Source of the DNA: Nilaparvata lugens | Lineage: Eukaryota > Arthropoda > Insecta > Hemiptera > Delphacidae | Direction: 5' to 3' | NCBI RefSeq assembly: GCF_014356525.2 | Contig: NC_052514.1 | Location: forward strand, 8,346,837 to 8,410,836 | Length of the DNA stretch: 64,000 nt | In this document: positions 20,401 through 34,146 of the stretch, piece after piece | How the letters are laid out: each line of letters opens with the position of its first letter | Position numbering within the stretch: position 1 is the first letter of the stretch | Position numbers and translations under genes: made by a program | The notes under the pieces: generated by a model | What the model saw: only the letters and a program-made list of their open reading frames with translations | Told to the model about the DNA's origin: nothing | The model's database searches: none

Positions 20401-23400
20401 CAAACTTGTATAAGTTTCTATACAATTCAGTTTGAGGGCAAGCAGCTATTATCTTCAGTGTCTGTATAGTAGCTCTAGTGTGATTATATACAAGTGCATA
20501 CTTTATAAGTTGTTTGTACCTCAAAATGTTCTATATGAGACTTAATTTATAATTATTAGTTTTTATGATGCTTTAGATCTTAAAACGAAGCGATGCAATA
20601 CTAGATATCAACTTTTCTATAAGCAAGATAAAATTGTGATTAAATAAAACATGGAAGGTGTCACTTCAAAGTAAACTGGTAGATTGTCAAAAATTTAAAT
20701 GATAAGTTTTCGAGTTTAACAAACCGATAGAAATTTCCATAAGTACACAAATGCAATTATAAATCAATTCTACAGTCTTCATTAATACTCCAAACATCAT
20801 GTTTCGTACCAATACTCTTGAGCAAGAAAATTTTCGTAATATGGCACAATGTATGTACCCATATTAAAATATATCAATGATTTTTTGAAATTTCAATGGA
20901 TTGTTCCCTAGATAACCAAATGAATTATAGATATCCAAAGCACCAAGCTATATTAAATCTACTATGAGTGATAAAATAATAAAATATAATTTGTATAAAC
21001 GAATTACTACATACTCCAATACCAAGAAAAGCTAATGATCTTTTGCAAGTTTTCTTATAAGATATTAATGTAATGTTGAAGATTTAAGAATAGGTACTGA
21101 AAATGCAATGAAGAGTTAGACCTACGTTTACTTTGCTAACATGTTCAACTCTCGATTATTTTATAATTGCAATAGTTCAGTCAAATTCACAATATTTTTC
21201 AGGCAGATTTATGTAAAACTACGTCTTGCAAACTCATTTTCATTTATGAAGGCTCTATGTACACAACAATCGACTTTTAATACAACTTTACAATCTAGGA
21301 AAGGAAATGTTTATTTCATCAACTAGAATCAAGGTTCATTCAATTTCATGAATTTTATTAAAAATTAAATTTGAACATCATATATTTATTCTTGAAGTTG
21401 AGTTTCTATGATTTGAAAGAAATATTAGTATGGATAAAAAATGATTGAGTGAACATGGCTTTTTAAGAAGAATAAGCATTTTTTCTCACTTTCAAATAGA
21501 ACTGAACGCTACTGAGTCACTTGGAGAAAGCAGTTTGGTTGGGCTTTTATTGATGCGTAAACTTTGAATCACAAATTGAATACATTTGTTTCAATTAATA
21601 AATTAGGATTAATTAATAGCAATGAGATTAATCCTAAATCCATCCTCGATAACTGAGTTATGATGAATGGAATACCTATAGTTATTTTGTAACACTTGTT
21701 TCATGTTCTATGCAAATTTAGCATCTGAACGACCGAAAAAATTGATTAAAGAATGTGATTATTGAGACCCAATTTTAATACACTAATATTGAGAGAATAC
21801 TTGTTTATTACAAGAAAATACATCTTCAAAATAGCTTAAAATGAAGCAGTATTAGATTTACGAATAATCTGTGGTTTTATACAAAACCGAAAGCCAAAAA
21901 CTGATTAAAACAGAGTTGAATAAATAAATAAAAATTGTGTTTAAAATTTGTCTATCAAGGTTTATTAACTTCCACCATATACAACTGGAAAAGTGATCAG
22001 GTTTTTTTTTATAAAAGAATGACTATTGCTAACTATATTAATCATTACACTTTTGTTTCTATTTAAAAGTTATTTTGAAGCATTTTTACACGAATAAATC
22101 CTAATTAAAAACAATCTATGGTTCACAGTAATGTAATGCATCTTAACTAGAAAATGATAAGGTTAAAATTTTCAATTCGAAGTAATGTAACGCATTTTTA
22201 TTCAATGGAACATTTTCAATTGTAATCCATCTCTTAGAAGATACTATTTTAAAAACAATATTACATAAGCAACGGAATTACCATTTGGCAACATATATTT
22301 TTGTGCAATTAACAGAATACTGCAATTACTCTATTACACTCGCTTAAAATATGCAAAGTTCAATTCACAGTTACACTTGACGCGACCTATTGCAGGAATA
22401 TTTCGAGAATATTCAAAATGTTGTCTAGGAATAGTTTTCTACAAAGTAGATGTCAATTTTTTTGTAGTAAACAAGTTGCTGTTTTCAAATTTAGAGCAAA
22501 AACGGTGTCATGCCCATAGCGTAATCAGAGTGGGGAACATTGTGTTGACAATAATTTTCTCAGTGTTTTTCACACTGACTGAGAAATAAATATTTTGTTA
22601 AAAACTAGGATTTCCACAAATTGACCACATGTTGCTGTGCTTTTGGAGAAATTGGCAACAAATTGTCACAATTTATTGAGAACTCAGTTGACAACTCTGT
22701 TGTTAACTCGGCATTAGATTTCGAAAGAGATCAGTAATTAGGCTAATATTTCTTCTATGTTAAGCTTAATGTTGAGTTTAAGAAGCTAAATTCAATAAAT
22801 AATTTTCAACACAACCTTAGTTATGAAATGAATTCGATATTTGTAATGTAAATTAATTGTTAGAGCAAAAATTGTTTGATTAAATTCACAAGTAATATAT
22901 TTTCATGAATATCTTGTACAGTATTTTTTTGTAATCTATTTATTTTTGCTAACCAAGTAGTTAAATTGTAGAGAGTGGACATTCATGTCCATACGTCGCC
23001 ACATCACCAAAACAAAGTCATTTTATTCTATAGGAAACATGTTTTTCAATTTTGATGACAATCTTCAATGCATGTCTATTGCAAGAATGCAGTTTTAAAG
23101 TTAACTAACATTAACCATATTTTCAACAGTAATACAATATCAATTTTCTTGAATCAATTGAGCCGATTGAATAAAAACCAGAGTATGGTGACTAGCATGT
23201 AGTCATTCGTTCTAGTATTAGATTATTCTAATACGAATCTTAGCATTTGCTTGAAAATTACTTGAGAATTTGCAATTTCTATCTTTTATTCAATCGACCA
23301 AATATAGCACTCCATTGCTTATAACATGCAGTTTGTACATTTCACTTATTTTCATGAATAATCTTGTCGGTATATCCTTTTTTGTATTTATTCTTTATCC

Positions 23401-25904
23401 TTTTGAGTTCCTTTTATTAGAGCTGAAATACATCAACTGCTAAATGGTAAGGTATGGAATGTCACTGAAGCTCCTAGAAGACTTCAGTGTATTTGAAAGT
23501 ACTAAATTGAAACACTGCCAGAGTTTATCCAAAATAATCCATAAATAGATAAATTGTCAGAATTTATCCGATATATAAATTTATTCATTCAGAACACAAC
23601 CACTGTCATAGCTTTCACACTACCTAATAGAATCTTGTTACAATAATACAATTTTGGAGTGCCTCAGATTGAAATTAAATTATTAAAAAGAGGACCGACA
23701 ACTCATGTTATAATAATTGACATAAATTACAGGATAATTTTCTTAAATCCTAAACATTTTTCCAAGTTTTACATTTTTGCTCCATCGTTTCATGCCAGGA
23801 ATTAATTTCTTACTCAGAAAATATCATTTTGATTACATGCAAGATATTATTTTCAAGCAATAATATTTTGTTGAAAGGATTCTATAGGACTAGTTGATGA
23901 TTTTGTTAATGTGTCAAAAAGAATTGCAATGTAAGACAGTATAGTATTCCGAAATTAAACATTTGTTTTCAATTTAAATCAAAGGTACCTATTAAAATGA
24001 CAGATCAATTTCTGTTTTCACGTTTACTGAATAGTTTTTGAAATAAACAATCTATCTCTTGTACTACTATGAAACTACAGATTTAATTACAGTACTTGAG
24101 TCAAGTATTTATTACAAAGATCTCTTGTTTCTTCTACATGTCTTAATATTCATACCTCATGCTATAATCTAGATTATTCACATTTCTATTGTTATTTCAG
24201 AAAAAGCATAAATCCAGCAAATGGTTATTCTTTTGCGAATTGCTCACTACTGCATAGATATGGGGACGGTACGTTGAACTACATATTCCAACTGGAGCAA
24301 ATAAAATATTGTTAATATGCCTCTTGTAATGTGTATTTGGTATTTAAATATCACATACTCTGTCCTACACTCCTCTATTTACTATTTGAAACAAACTTCA
24401 ACTGACCTATCCCAATGAATGGGTTTCAAATACTTGAAATCCTATTTATTCGCGATAGCAATGTGAATCTAACTTTGATATGTTAGGTTATGATATATCA
24501 AATATCCATTACCCATAAATCTAAATGGTGAACTGTCAAAGTTCAAAATTAATTTATTAATAATTCCAAATGATTAGTGGAATTTCGTTGGTTAATTTCA
24601 AGATAATTTTCAATCACACAAACTAATTATTAAGGGTATTGGTACTGGATGTAATGATAGTTTTAAGACACATGAAAATTAAGCTCCAGACTGTGGAGAA
24701 ATTAATTTTGAAACTTCTACGATCTAACATAATATTTAGAGCCTTCAATCAGAATATTATTTAGGAAACCCCTGAAAAAAACCCTCATAATTCATTAAAT
24801 CTCTAAACTTCAAACCATGATTATTTCAACATGTTATAAAAATTATTATATACTTATGGAGATCATATCAACAGATTTGTTAAAGTTATCATAAAGAATT
24901 CAAGTGTGTTTTATTAATTTGTACATTCAATCATACAATGATTCAATCAAACAAATAATATGAATGATTAGGGAAGGAACAACAGGCTTATAAGCCTAAC
25001 ACTGTTCCTTTACGAAAGATGACACAGAGTTTTAAAGTTTATACAACACATAATCGAAATATGTTTGACAACAAGAGCTTATACAAATTATTATCATAGA
25101 TAGGTTGGTAATGTCGTGACTAAATTCAAGTAATCAAACCAATTTTTTAAAATTTTGTTCATCAATGTATTTCAACTTTCACCGCTTCATTAGTGTCATA
25201 AGAACAAAACAATGATAGTGATTTGATAGATAAACTAGGTTACAAGTTAGTGCATTATAGGAGGTTGTACTGATTTTAGAAGCACCAGATAAATAATAAA
25301 TAAGAAGTAAGATACCAAGTGAATCTCAACGATGCCGGAGTCAATTTCTATACAAATTATTTGCGACAAAGAATGGTTAATTTCAACGACATTTTTCACA
25401 GAAATAAAATAGATTTATTTATATATTTTCATCAATATATCATGTATGATGGCTGATCTATTGTTGACAAGAGTGTAATCGAAGCCTTGCTTTCAACACC
25501 ATTCATCTTCTCTATTAATGAGGCTTTTGTTCTGATTTGGTTGGTAGTTAGTCCTCACCTGGATTATTCAATAATCAACGTTGCATCGAGGAACAATTTC
25601 ATGTCAATGACCAACCTGTGAACAGAAACAATAATTCAATAAGCCATTGAATAATAATTAAAACCCTAAATGATTGAAAAGATTTGAAATAGTAAATCAT
25701 TAGGAGTGATTTTGTCATGAACCTTTCCTTGAACTGAATACTGATTGAATATGAAACCTACCCTATTCAACAGAAACGATATCACTGAAAATCATTGTCA
25801 TGCATGCAGTACGAAAAGAATTAATTTCTCTATTATTCCTCTACCAATTTTAATAAATAAGATATCATTGAAATCTTGATAAGATTTTCTAACTTTTTGA
25901 CTCT
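17494..25904. other. Long AT-rich intergenic region without recognisable genes
   Basis: 8.4 kb between the GOPC 5' end and the GSK-3 3' end. I found no conserved coding exon, RNA gene or full mobile element on either strand; open frames are short and unlike any family I know. One dispersed retroelement tail (AGGGAAGGAACAACAGGC, with TTAAGCC-like spacer) lies at about 24940-25010. Part of this region could be a long GSK-3 3' UTR, which cannot be decided from sequence. Confidence 0.5.
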
Positions 25905-26465
25905 TATAATTTTTTTTGTAAAGTTAACGGTTTTAGTGAAATTTGCAATCAAAAATTTAAAATGGCCGCCATTTTGAAAAATTACCTCGAAAATGTTTCA
26001 TGTTATTTTTCCAAGTTAGTCTTTATAGCATAAATATCAATGCCAAATTTCAGATCAATGAAACATTTCGTTCTTGAGATAAAAATTCCTAAGTGAAAAA
26101 AACAAAATGACAGCTATAAGGATAACCGCTGAGTTTTGGACTCTTCAAATACGACATTTGTAGTCTCCTATCATCTAGGAGCAACACCCTAAAATTTTCG
26201 ACACTACTTCTGAAACACTCTGTATATAGTGATATCGGAGTATGGAGTAAATTCCTTTTCCTTTCATAATATCATCCTTGAAATGCAAAATTTCAAAAAT
26301 CTTGTCTATATATCGACGCGCAGTTAAAAAAGGAATATTCCTGCCAAATCTCATTGAATTCATCAACGCGTTTGGCCGTAATCGCGTTACATACATACAG
26401 ACAGACAAAAGAAAATCCGAGTTAAAACATGGACCTCACTTCGTTCGGTCAACAGTCATTATAAG
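25905..26465. repeat. Dispersed insect repeat next to the GSK-3 stop codon
   Basis: The block contains AAAATGGCCGCCATTTTGAA, CTGCCAAATCTCATTGAATT, ATACATACAGACAGACAAAA and GACCTCACTTCGTTCGGTCA, a combination I recognise from dispersed repeats in arthropod genomes. It begins only ~35 bp past the GSK-3 stop at 26500-26502, so it would be transcribed in the 3' UTR. Confidence 0.55.
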
Positions 26466-26499
26466 AGGTGTAACCTAAGGATGCTTCAAAATCGCTGAC

Positions 26500-26740
26500 C
26501 TAAGCCATTTCGGCAGGCTCCTTGGAGGCGGCACTGACAGGAGCCTGTCCGCCCTCAGAGGTCATGGTCGTATTGCTGCCTCCATCGGCCGAGCCACCAG
26601 TGGCCGCCGCCCCCGCATTAGGGGCACCGCCTCCTTCCGCCCCCCTGTCGAGCCCCCCGCCACTTCCGACCCGCCACCCCCCTGCTGCTGAATGTGCGCC
26701 GGAATCAGCACTGAGTTCAGCGACGGCTGGATGCTCAGTT
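26500..26740 (-). CDS. sgg: GSK-3 last coding exon (with apparent frameshift in Gly-rich tail)
   Basis: The acceptor TTTTTAG/AACTG starts the exon at 26740. In the phase dictated by the previous exon it reads ELSIQPSLNSVLIPAHIQQQ then GGGGSEVAGGSTG, clearly the GSK-3 C-terminus. That frame then turns into a basic sequence and stops at 26562-26564. A different frame carries a convincing shaggy-like tail (EGGGAPNAGAAATGGSADGG then SNTTMTSEGGQAP and SKEPAEMA) to the stop at 26500-26502. Moving into it needs one extra base (or two fewer), and several six-base C runs on the plus strand (26640-26645, about 26653-26658, about 26677-26682) are candidates for an assembly indel. I give the longer end. 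The exon is far GC-richer than its surroundings. Confidence 0.8.
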
Positions 26741-29700
26741 CTAAAAAAAACAGACACCATTTTATAATAATAATATATTATAAATCGTCAGTAATAAACC
26801 ATTTAAAATATGTAATTCAATAATAAATTATAAGTATTTTTCCCAATACAAAGACTAACTCCATCCTTGTTCTATTGTAAATTGTAATTCATCTTTGTAA
26901 ACTATTACTATCATTTTGAGAATAAATAAATTGGAAGTTGATAGCTCACTTTAAATAAATAAATCAATAATGAATAATTATTTTCTCTCTTTTGTTAACA
27001 TTTTAATCTTACTATAGTTTTTCAAACCTCTTGTTCTTCTTCATTTGCTTAGTTGATTTTCACCTTTTTTGTAATTTTTTGTTTGTGTTTTCCTTAGGCT
27101 CACGATCAGACAAAAGTCTTGTGAGCCATTTGATTCTTTTTATATTTTTATGATATATACAAATTATTTTGTGTTTTTTCAATTGTTGTAAAAGTGAATA
27201 AGAATCAATAAATATTAATTTTATGTGAAGCTGTATTTGGATACACCAACATATGCTCCACGTTGATAGTGATTTTTATATGAAATGCTACTTGGGTGCC
27301 CAACAGTGATACTATGATCCAAATCATGCAAATAAATTTGCAGAAGTTGAAGGCCGTCCGGCTCGCAAATAGAATGGGGTTCTATGTGAACATTTTTTAA
27401 AATGGTGGAAGCGTGTATTTTTTCACGTTTTAGACATTAAAGTATATATTTATTAAGAACTCTTTTCATAAATATATGAAAACAAATTTTAGTTAAGACT
27501 CCATCCTTGTACCTATAAATCCATATTTGTATCTATCAGTTTACTATTATTTATATAGTTAAAATAAATAATTACTATCATTTTGTTAATCTATTTTGAG
27601 AATTCAATAATTATAGAAAATTACTAACACCCTTGTTATAAATTATATATAAAACCCCACTAGACACAGTCATTCATTGTCACTTGTTTGAGTTGGGATC
27701 AATGCCCAAAACTAGTAGGCCTACTGTTTTGTAAAAAAAAAAATATATATAACAACGGTGCTAGTAATTTCCTTCAATGAAATATTGAAGTACTTATTAA
27801 ATTAAATATAAAAATACTTCATTTTAATTGACACACAATAAAAATGATCAAATACGCTTTATTTTATTACAACACAACTAGTTTCACCTCTTCAAGGGCC
27901 ATTTTAAACAGACAAGTCTGTATATCTTGAACAAGCTAATCGTAACTTGACAATTATTGTGGTCACTAAGGACATGACAAGTGTGTACACACATTTCATC
28001 ATAAATTGTATTGTCATCTCAGCGAAAGCCTTTGAACAAAAATTTTCAGGGTTTTGTATCTTCGATATTTGTAGTTCATTTTTTCTTCGCTGATCTATTT
28101 GAGGATAAATTAGTCTTGTTTCATTGAAATTTGTAATTTTCAAGTGGTTATTGATTGTTTATTTCATGTTAGAAGCGTTTTTTTTTTGTTCGAGGCTTCT
28201 CACTGATGGCACAACACGCATGACGAGCATGTGTGTACACACATGTTCAACACACTTATCCTGTCGTTAGTGTTACTCGACAAAATGCATAATTTCGCGC
28301 ACCTTGTCACAAAATGGACTCTCATATATATCTTTGTTTCCAAGGTATTGTATATATTTTATGTTATGTCTGGAGACTGTGGTCATGCGATGTTCAGGGA
28401 TGTTCCTAGTTATCAAACTAGGAGAGTGACATCTGATTTACCAAGACTTCCTGAATCGTATACCACTTCTTTCCAGAAATCGTTTGTATTTCTCGGCCCT
28501 AAGCTTTTCAACAATTTTTATTCGTTGATATAATATACAAATCATATGAATATGATCGGGATAGAACAACAGGCATAGCCCAAAAATATTCTGTTCCCAA
28601 ATTTTTATAAATAATGAAATGTCCGAAAAAATAGGTTATGTTCTTACTGAGGAAATTTAAAGTTCAAAGTTTTGTCCAAGAATATATATTAACTAGAAAT
28701 TTTGAATTTAGAATGATTACAATACCAAATTATAGTCAAATTTTGCACTTAATATCACCGCACTTTGAATAAATTAAGTTATTTCAGAAAATTTTGAAGC
28801 CAAAAATATACACACAACTTTCAACTAGGCACAGCTGTTACAAACTCTTGAAATTATTATCTTGAATATTTTGAAATATTCCTCTTGAAATTAAGAGAAC
28901 ACAAAATCTACTTGTTTTTAAAACAAAAGTTCTTGGATGGCTTAGAGGTCTTATGCCTGACTATCTGGAGACCTTATTCAATGTGGTTTCATAGTTGAAA
29001 TACTCTGATAATGGTGGTTATGCATTGGGAAAATGAGCCGGATTTGGAAAGTGAGCATGGTTAGTGTGAATGTGTGAGTGATTGGTTGCTAATTTTTCTT
29101 TCTTTCTTCTTTTTCTATTTTTCTACTTCTCTATAAATTATCAGATATTCATACCTGCTCGCAGACGTAGAGTTTTGTACTCTCAGCAAGCAGTATTTTT
29201 CTATACAAATTCAGAAATTAGTCCTGATTTAGCATGTTCGAATTCTTGTCTGAAGTTATTGTTCAATAAATTAGACTTTTATGTACTTTATAATATAACT
29301 TATTACTCTACTATTGTCAAGCTGTAGGATTTTTTTTTTATAATTTGTAAATATTGTGAATTGGATTGAATAAGATTTGAATTTGTATTTGAAATATGGA
29401 GATGTAATAGGGCACTAATAAAAAAAACCGTGAATCTAATAATAATAACAATAATAATATTTTATTCTCAACAAAAGTATAACAAAAACAATGTAATACA
29501 GTTGAAAAACGTCACAAATAAATAACATAATAACATAAAATATCAATCTTAAAATAAAACTCTAATAACATTATTTAACAATTCATTAAATTTTCAAAAT
29601 TTAGATAATAATTTTTTCACTCTAACAAGAATTCGTCAACCTCATAGAAAACCTTCTCACTGAGAAAAGAATATAGTTTTGTTTTGAATTGTTTTTCTTC

Positions 29701-30584
29701 AACAATACTTCTCAAATCAGCCGGAAGTTTCGCGAAAAACTTTTGTCTCCTATAAGTAGGTGTTTTCTCAAATACACTCAGCCTATGTCTCTCAACTGAA
29801 ATGTTATTCCTTCCTCTAGTGTTATAGCCATGAATATCTGAGTTAACTTGGAATGAATTCAACCTATCATTCACATGTAATATTGATTTGAAAATGTACA
29901 ATGATGGAACAGTTAAAATACTTAGGCTACTGAAAGACTCCCGACATGTCTGTGGAAATTTGAGCCCCTCTAGGTATCTTATTGCGGACTTTTGCAAAAC
30001 AAAAATTCTTTGAATGTTTTGCTTCGAGGTATTCCCCCATAATTCAATGCCATGAGCAATGTGGGATTCAATCAGTGCATAGTAGACACTTTTTGCTGTT
30101 GTTTTAGGCACCCGTTTAACAATATTTCTAAATGCAAAAAGTGACCTACTCAATTTCAATGATATCTTGTTCACATGATCCCCCCAATTAAGCTTGGAAT
30201 CCATCGACAAACCTAACATGTTCACAACAGTACAACTTTCAATGTTCGTTTCACCAAGTGTTATGGTGGGGTGAAAAGGACGATACTTATAATCAAAGCT
30301 GATGACATGACTTTTGTTTGAATTTATAGTGAGGTCTGAATCATTAAAAAACTTCACAACCTCATTTGCCATGTTATTTGCCTCAATCTCCAAGTCTATG
30401 AGATCTGATCTCTTAAATAGCAAGGTACAATCATCGGCATAGAGAGTAATTTTATCAGTGACAGGAACATTGAATTGAATATCATTTATATATCATATGA
30501 AGAGTAATGGGCCTAAAATGGAGCCTTGTGGTACGCCTCGTGTTAATGGTAACTATGGTTAGTGATATTTGTGAGCAGACTCAC
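26741..30584 (-). other. GSK-3 intron between the last two coding exons, with LINE remnants
   Basis: A 3.8-kb intron. Visible contents: a LINE fragment (29440-30543); a plus-strand LINE C-terminal remnant at about 28370-28533 (RRVTSDLPRLPES, SFVFLGPKLFNN); a dispersed tail at 28540-28610 (GATAGAACAACAGGCATAGC); a hammerhead-like remnant at about 27860-27905; and a short hairpin GGCTCAC..GTGAGCC near 27100-27125. The rest is unassigned AT-rich DNA. Confidence 0.6.
29440..30543 (-). pseudogene. LINE reverse transcriptase fragment (5'-truncated, one internal stop)
   Basis: The minus strand reads RGVPQGSILGPLLFI, a stop, YINDIQFN.., then LYADDCTLLFKRS and a long open frame (29617-30423) ending with the typical C-terminal region of CR1/Jockey-like LINEs (YNTRGRNNI, FFAKLPADLRSI). 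The 3' end is an (AATAAT)n-rich tail near 29440-29460. The copy breaks off at ~30543, only ~42 bp from the GSK-3 exon's splice donor at 30584. The internal TGA makes it non-functional. Confidence 0.85.
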
Positions 30585-30771
30585 CTAGTTCGGTGAAGTT
30601 GAAAAGCGGCGGTAGAGCGCGCCCGTTGGGCAATCGTGTCATTGGCTCGCGCAGCTCGTCAAAGAACACGTTTGCGCATGCTTGCAGTGGCGTGATGCGC
30701 GCGTACGGTGTGTACTCCAGCAAGCGCGACACCAGTTCTATCGCCTCGATCGGTGTGCGTGTTCTGAATAC
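30585..30771 (-). CDS. sgg: GSK-3 coding exon (C-lobe end of kinase domain)
   Basis: A 187-nt exon, acceptor GTAG/GTATTC and donor CTAG/GTGAGT. It encodes [62 protein letters not shown] plus one base. This is the end of the kinase C-lobe (helices G-I region) followed by the conserved LPNGR..PPLFNFT segment. Several positions differ from the usual GSK-3 sequence (ACANVFF for ACAH.FF, TPYARI for TP.ARI, TEL for TEHE), and CpG and GC content are high. Phase to the next exon fits (1). Confidence 0.93.
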
Positions 30772-30904
30772 CTACAAAACAAAACGCCAATCAAAATAAA
30801 TCAATATGTAAGTGAAAATGATGAATAAAAAGTATATAAATAACAATAGACACAATTCATTATATCTTTGTTCTTCATTGATTGATTTATACAATAAGTA
30901 CATT

Positions 30905-31695
30905 ATCGGAATGATAGATAGATAGATAAATGTCTTTTATTCTCAGTTTACAACTTTACAAAAAGTGTTGTGGACGAAGTTGAGGCAATAGTCACAATTC
31001 ATTATATCTTTATTCTTTATTGATTGATTTATACAATAAGTACATTATCAGAATTATAGATAGATAGATAAATGTCTTTTATTCTCAGTTTACAACTTTA
31101 CAAAAAGTAATGTGGGCGAAGTGTGTGACAATAGTCACAATTCATTATATCTTTATTCTTTATTGATTGATTTATACACTAAGTACATTATCAGAATGAT
31201 AGATAGATAGATAAATGTCTTTTATTCTCAGTTTACAACTTTACAAAAAGTGATGTGGGCGAAGTTGAGGCAATAGTCACAATTCATTATATCTTTATTC
31301 TTATTGATTGATTTATACAATAAGTACATTATCAGAATTATAGATAGATAGATAAATGTCTTTTATTCTCAGTTTACAACTTTACAAAAAGTAATGTGGG
31401 CGAAGTGTGTGACAATAGTCACAATTCATTATATCTTTATTCTTTATTGATTGATTTATACACTAAGTACATTATCAGAATGATAGATAGATAGATAAAT
31501 GTCTTTTATTCTCAGTTTACAACTTTACAAAAAGTGATGTGGGCGAAGTTGAGGCAATAGTCACAATTCATTATATCTTTATTCTTTATTGATTGATTTA
31601 TACACTAAGTACATTATCAGAATGATAGATAGATAGATAATGTCTTTTATTCTCAGTTTACAACTTTAGAAAAAGTGTTGTGGGCGAAGTTGAGG
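30905..31695. repeat. 142-bp satellite, six copies, alternating two unit types
   Basis: TGTCTTTTATTCTCAGTTTA starts at 30931, 31073, 31216, 31357, 31500 and 31641, giving spacings of 141-143 bp. Each unit carries (GATA)3-4, then TTTACAACTTTACAAAAAGT, a GCGAAG block and AATTCATTATATCTTT. Units alternate: one type has AGTTGAGGCAATAG and the other AGTGTGTGACAATAG after the GCGAAG core, so the true period is a ~284-bp dimer. It lies in the GSK-3 intron 134 bp upstream (in transcript terms) of the exon at 30585-30771. Confidence 0.9.
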
Positions 31696-34146
31696 CAATA
31701 AGAGCCCCCTTCTTCCACTCCACCCACGATGTTATTTGTTACATGAAAAACCTCAATCATAAACATTGGGTTAAATATCAAGAATTTAATCCATTTGGAG
31801 AAAAATCTCAGTCTTAAAACATGAAACATGTTCATCTATTTCTCAAAATGATTGGGAGAGGAACAACAGGCTTAAAGCCCAAAACTGTTAATTTCCCAAA
31901 TCCTGATAGAAATAATCCAAAACTTCATTCCTCGTTTCTACTCTCTCTGTTCATCTGAATCCTGTATTCTCACCCCATTCAGCTTTTATAGTGGAATTTA
32001 CTTTCCCTATAAATAATATAAATACTCACCATTCAGCCAATACTGAAAGTTTCAAATTAATATAGCAACAGAGAATATAAGTTTGGCTCCCTTGCTGGCC
32101 CAAGATTTTGGGACTCTATAAATTTTAAACCCAACAAATTTGTAGTTGAACTATATATAACCATAGAGAAAGCATAACCTAGTAGATTTCTCATGGGATA
32201 GGACACGCTGTGATGACTTTAACTATTAATTCAACCTAGTCGTTCAATTAGTCTTGTTAATATTTCATATTTACTCAAGAATAGTTCGTATTTTCCATCA
32301 ATCACACTTTCAATATAATAAAAAACAATATAATATGTTCAAGTTATAACTCAATCTTCCAATTATTCATGACGATGCCATGAGAATCAAAACTTGAGTT
32401 TTTTTGATAACTAATTCTCGATAGAAATGACAGCATATTGGGTTATTATTTCATCATGTAACCGTTTATTTCAATCAATATCTGATAACAGTGTTCAATT
32501 CCAATTGTTGGAATATTAGAACTATATTATAACGAATATTAGATCTATATTAGAATATTAGATCTATATTAGAATATTAGATCTGATAACAGTGTTCAAT
32601 TCTAATTGTTGGAATATTAGAATGGTCTCTTATCAACGGTTTTCATGAAAAACAAAGATGATGAGTGTAACAAAGAAACAGGGATTTTGAAAAATTATAT
32701 CATAAAAATCATAGAGGAATAAAAAAAATCAAAAAACATAAAGGAAGCATACACAAATAATAAATAATACTATGTGTTCTCAATGATAATAACTTGAGTG
32801 AGATAGACGTTTAGAAAGTGAGTAACCTCATGTATGAATGTTACAATAATTTAAATAATTCCAGTTTCTTTAAAACACTCTCTACATCACACGCCACTAC
32901 AGTATCCATCATCAGAGTCAAACTGATGAAGATATTATTATCATCCACCACAAAACCAATACAGTTGATTAGAAGCTAGAATACCCTAAATCATCCTGAA
33001 TCATCTCCAATACTTCGTCTTCATCTACTCCTTCTCTATATTTAACTACTTCTTCTCTTCTCCTTCTTCTTCTAAACTACAAAGAACGATTTATGATATT
33101 ATGACATTGACAAATTAACCCTAACCTAGGAGGTTACCAGTTTCATATTCACTTTCCCGAGTTAGGATTATGATTTTTTTACAAGACTCCAAATAATATA
33201 GTAAATAACAATGATGGAATAATATAGTAGAAGAACTCAGTAAAACAAAAATTTGGGGGACTCCCATCATGCCATGAGAAAACAGAGCTGAATGAATTCA
33301 TAACACAAAATTCCAGAAGAAATTGAACCACGTAAAAACAACAAGGTGTTTCCAAACAGGAAAAATCAAAATAATTTTGTCTTGTTTGAAGATCAAAAAC
33401 AACACTATATACAATACTTTTTATTTACAAATTATTTAAGATTAAACTTTTCAACGCATTCTTAAAATAATGAAAAGTCCACAATATGTGTATAGTTATT
33501 GGAACCACGGTGTATAGAAGAAGATATTTTCATCTAAATACCGTGATTGGAACTAAGGGTAAAATTGAGAAACAAGGTTTTCACTTCCAAGGTAGGTGAT
33601 CTTTAGGTTTTTCGCCCAATCTTCCTAATCATAAAGAAGATTAATTGATAGGATGTATAGATTGAAGAAAAAATTAACAAAAATAATTTTTGTGAAAGGA
33701 TGATTTTTCAAGAAACAACGAATAGGTTTTGAAGATCAAAAATAATAAAAAGTCATTCATATTAGATTTACTGTAGGACAAGCGATCATTGTCCCCCCAA
33801 TTATGAAAAATATTGAAAAACAAAAATGAATTCAGAAAGATGTTGAATTTGGCAAAAACATGCTCAAATCAATCAAAATTCAAATGTCCACTGAATACCA
33901 AACTCAAGATGGTAATGCTCAAAAATACCAATTATCAAAACTTAAAAGGGTTAGAATAATGCTCCAGCACGGTCTTTCATTGAAAACAGGCAAAACGAAT
34001 GATGGTAGATATGAATTGATTTAAAAAAAAGAGGATAAAATTATAATTTACTTGCAAAACAAGAAAAACTTCAACTGTTCAAAATAAAAAATTCTCTGGA
34101 AGTAACCATGTTTTTCTATTATGTAATTGAGTCGCTTGAAGCTTTA
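31696..34146 (-). other. GSK-3 intron, AT-rich
   Basis: No exon recognised. A dispersed tail lies at about 31845-31910 (GATTGGGAGAGGAACAACAG, then AAAGCCCAAAACTG). Near 32480-32640 ATCTGATAACAGTGTTCAAT occurs twice around short copies of ATATTAGATCT. Confidence 0.5.

Noticed and set aside
26522..26767. 81-codon plus-strand Pro/Ala-rich frame
   Set aside because: It is the antisense shadow of the last GSK-3 exon.
28231..28533. 100-codon plus-strand protein gene
   Set aside because: Its second half reads like the C-terminal end of a LINE ORF2 (PRLPES.., FLGPKLFNN), so it is a retroelement remnant.
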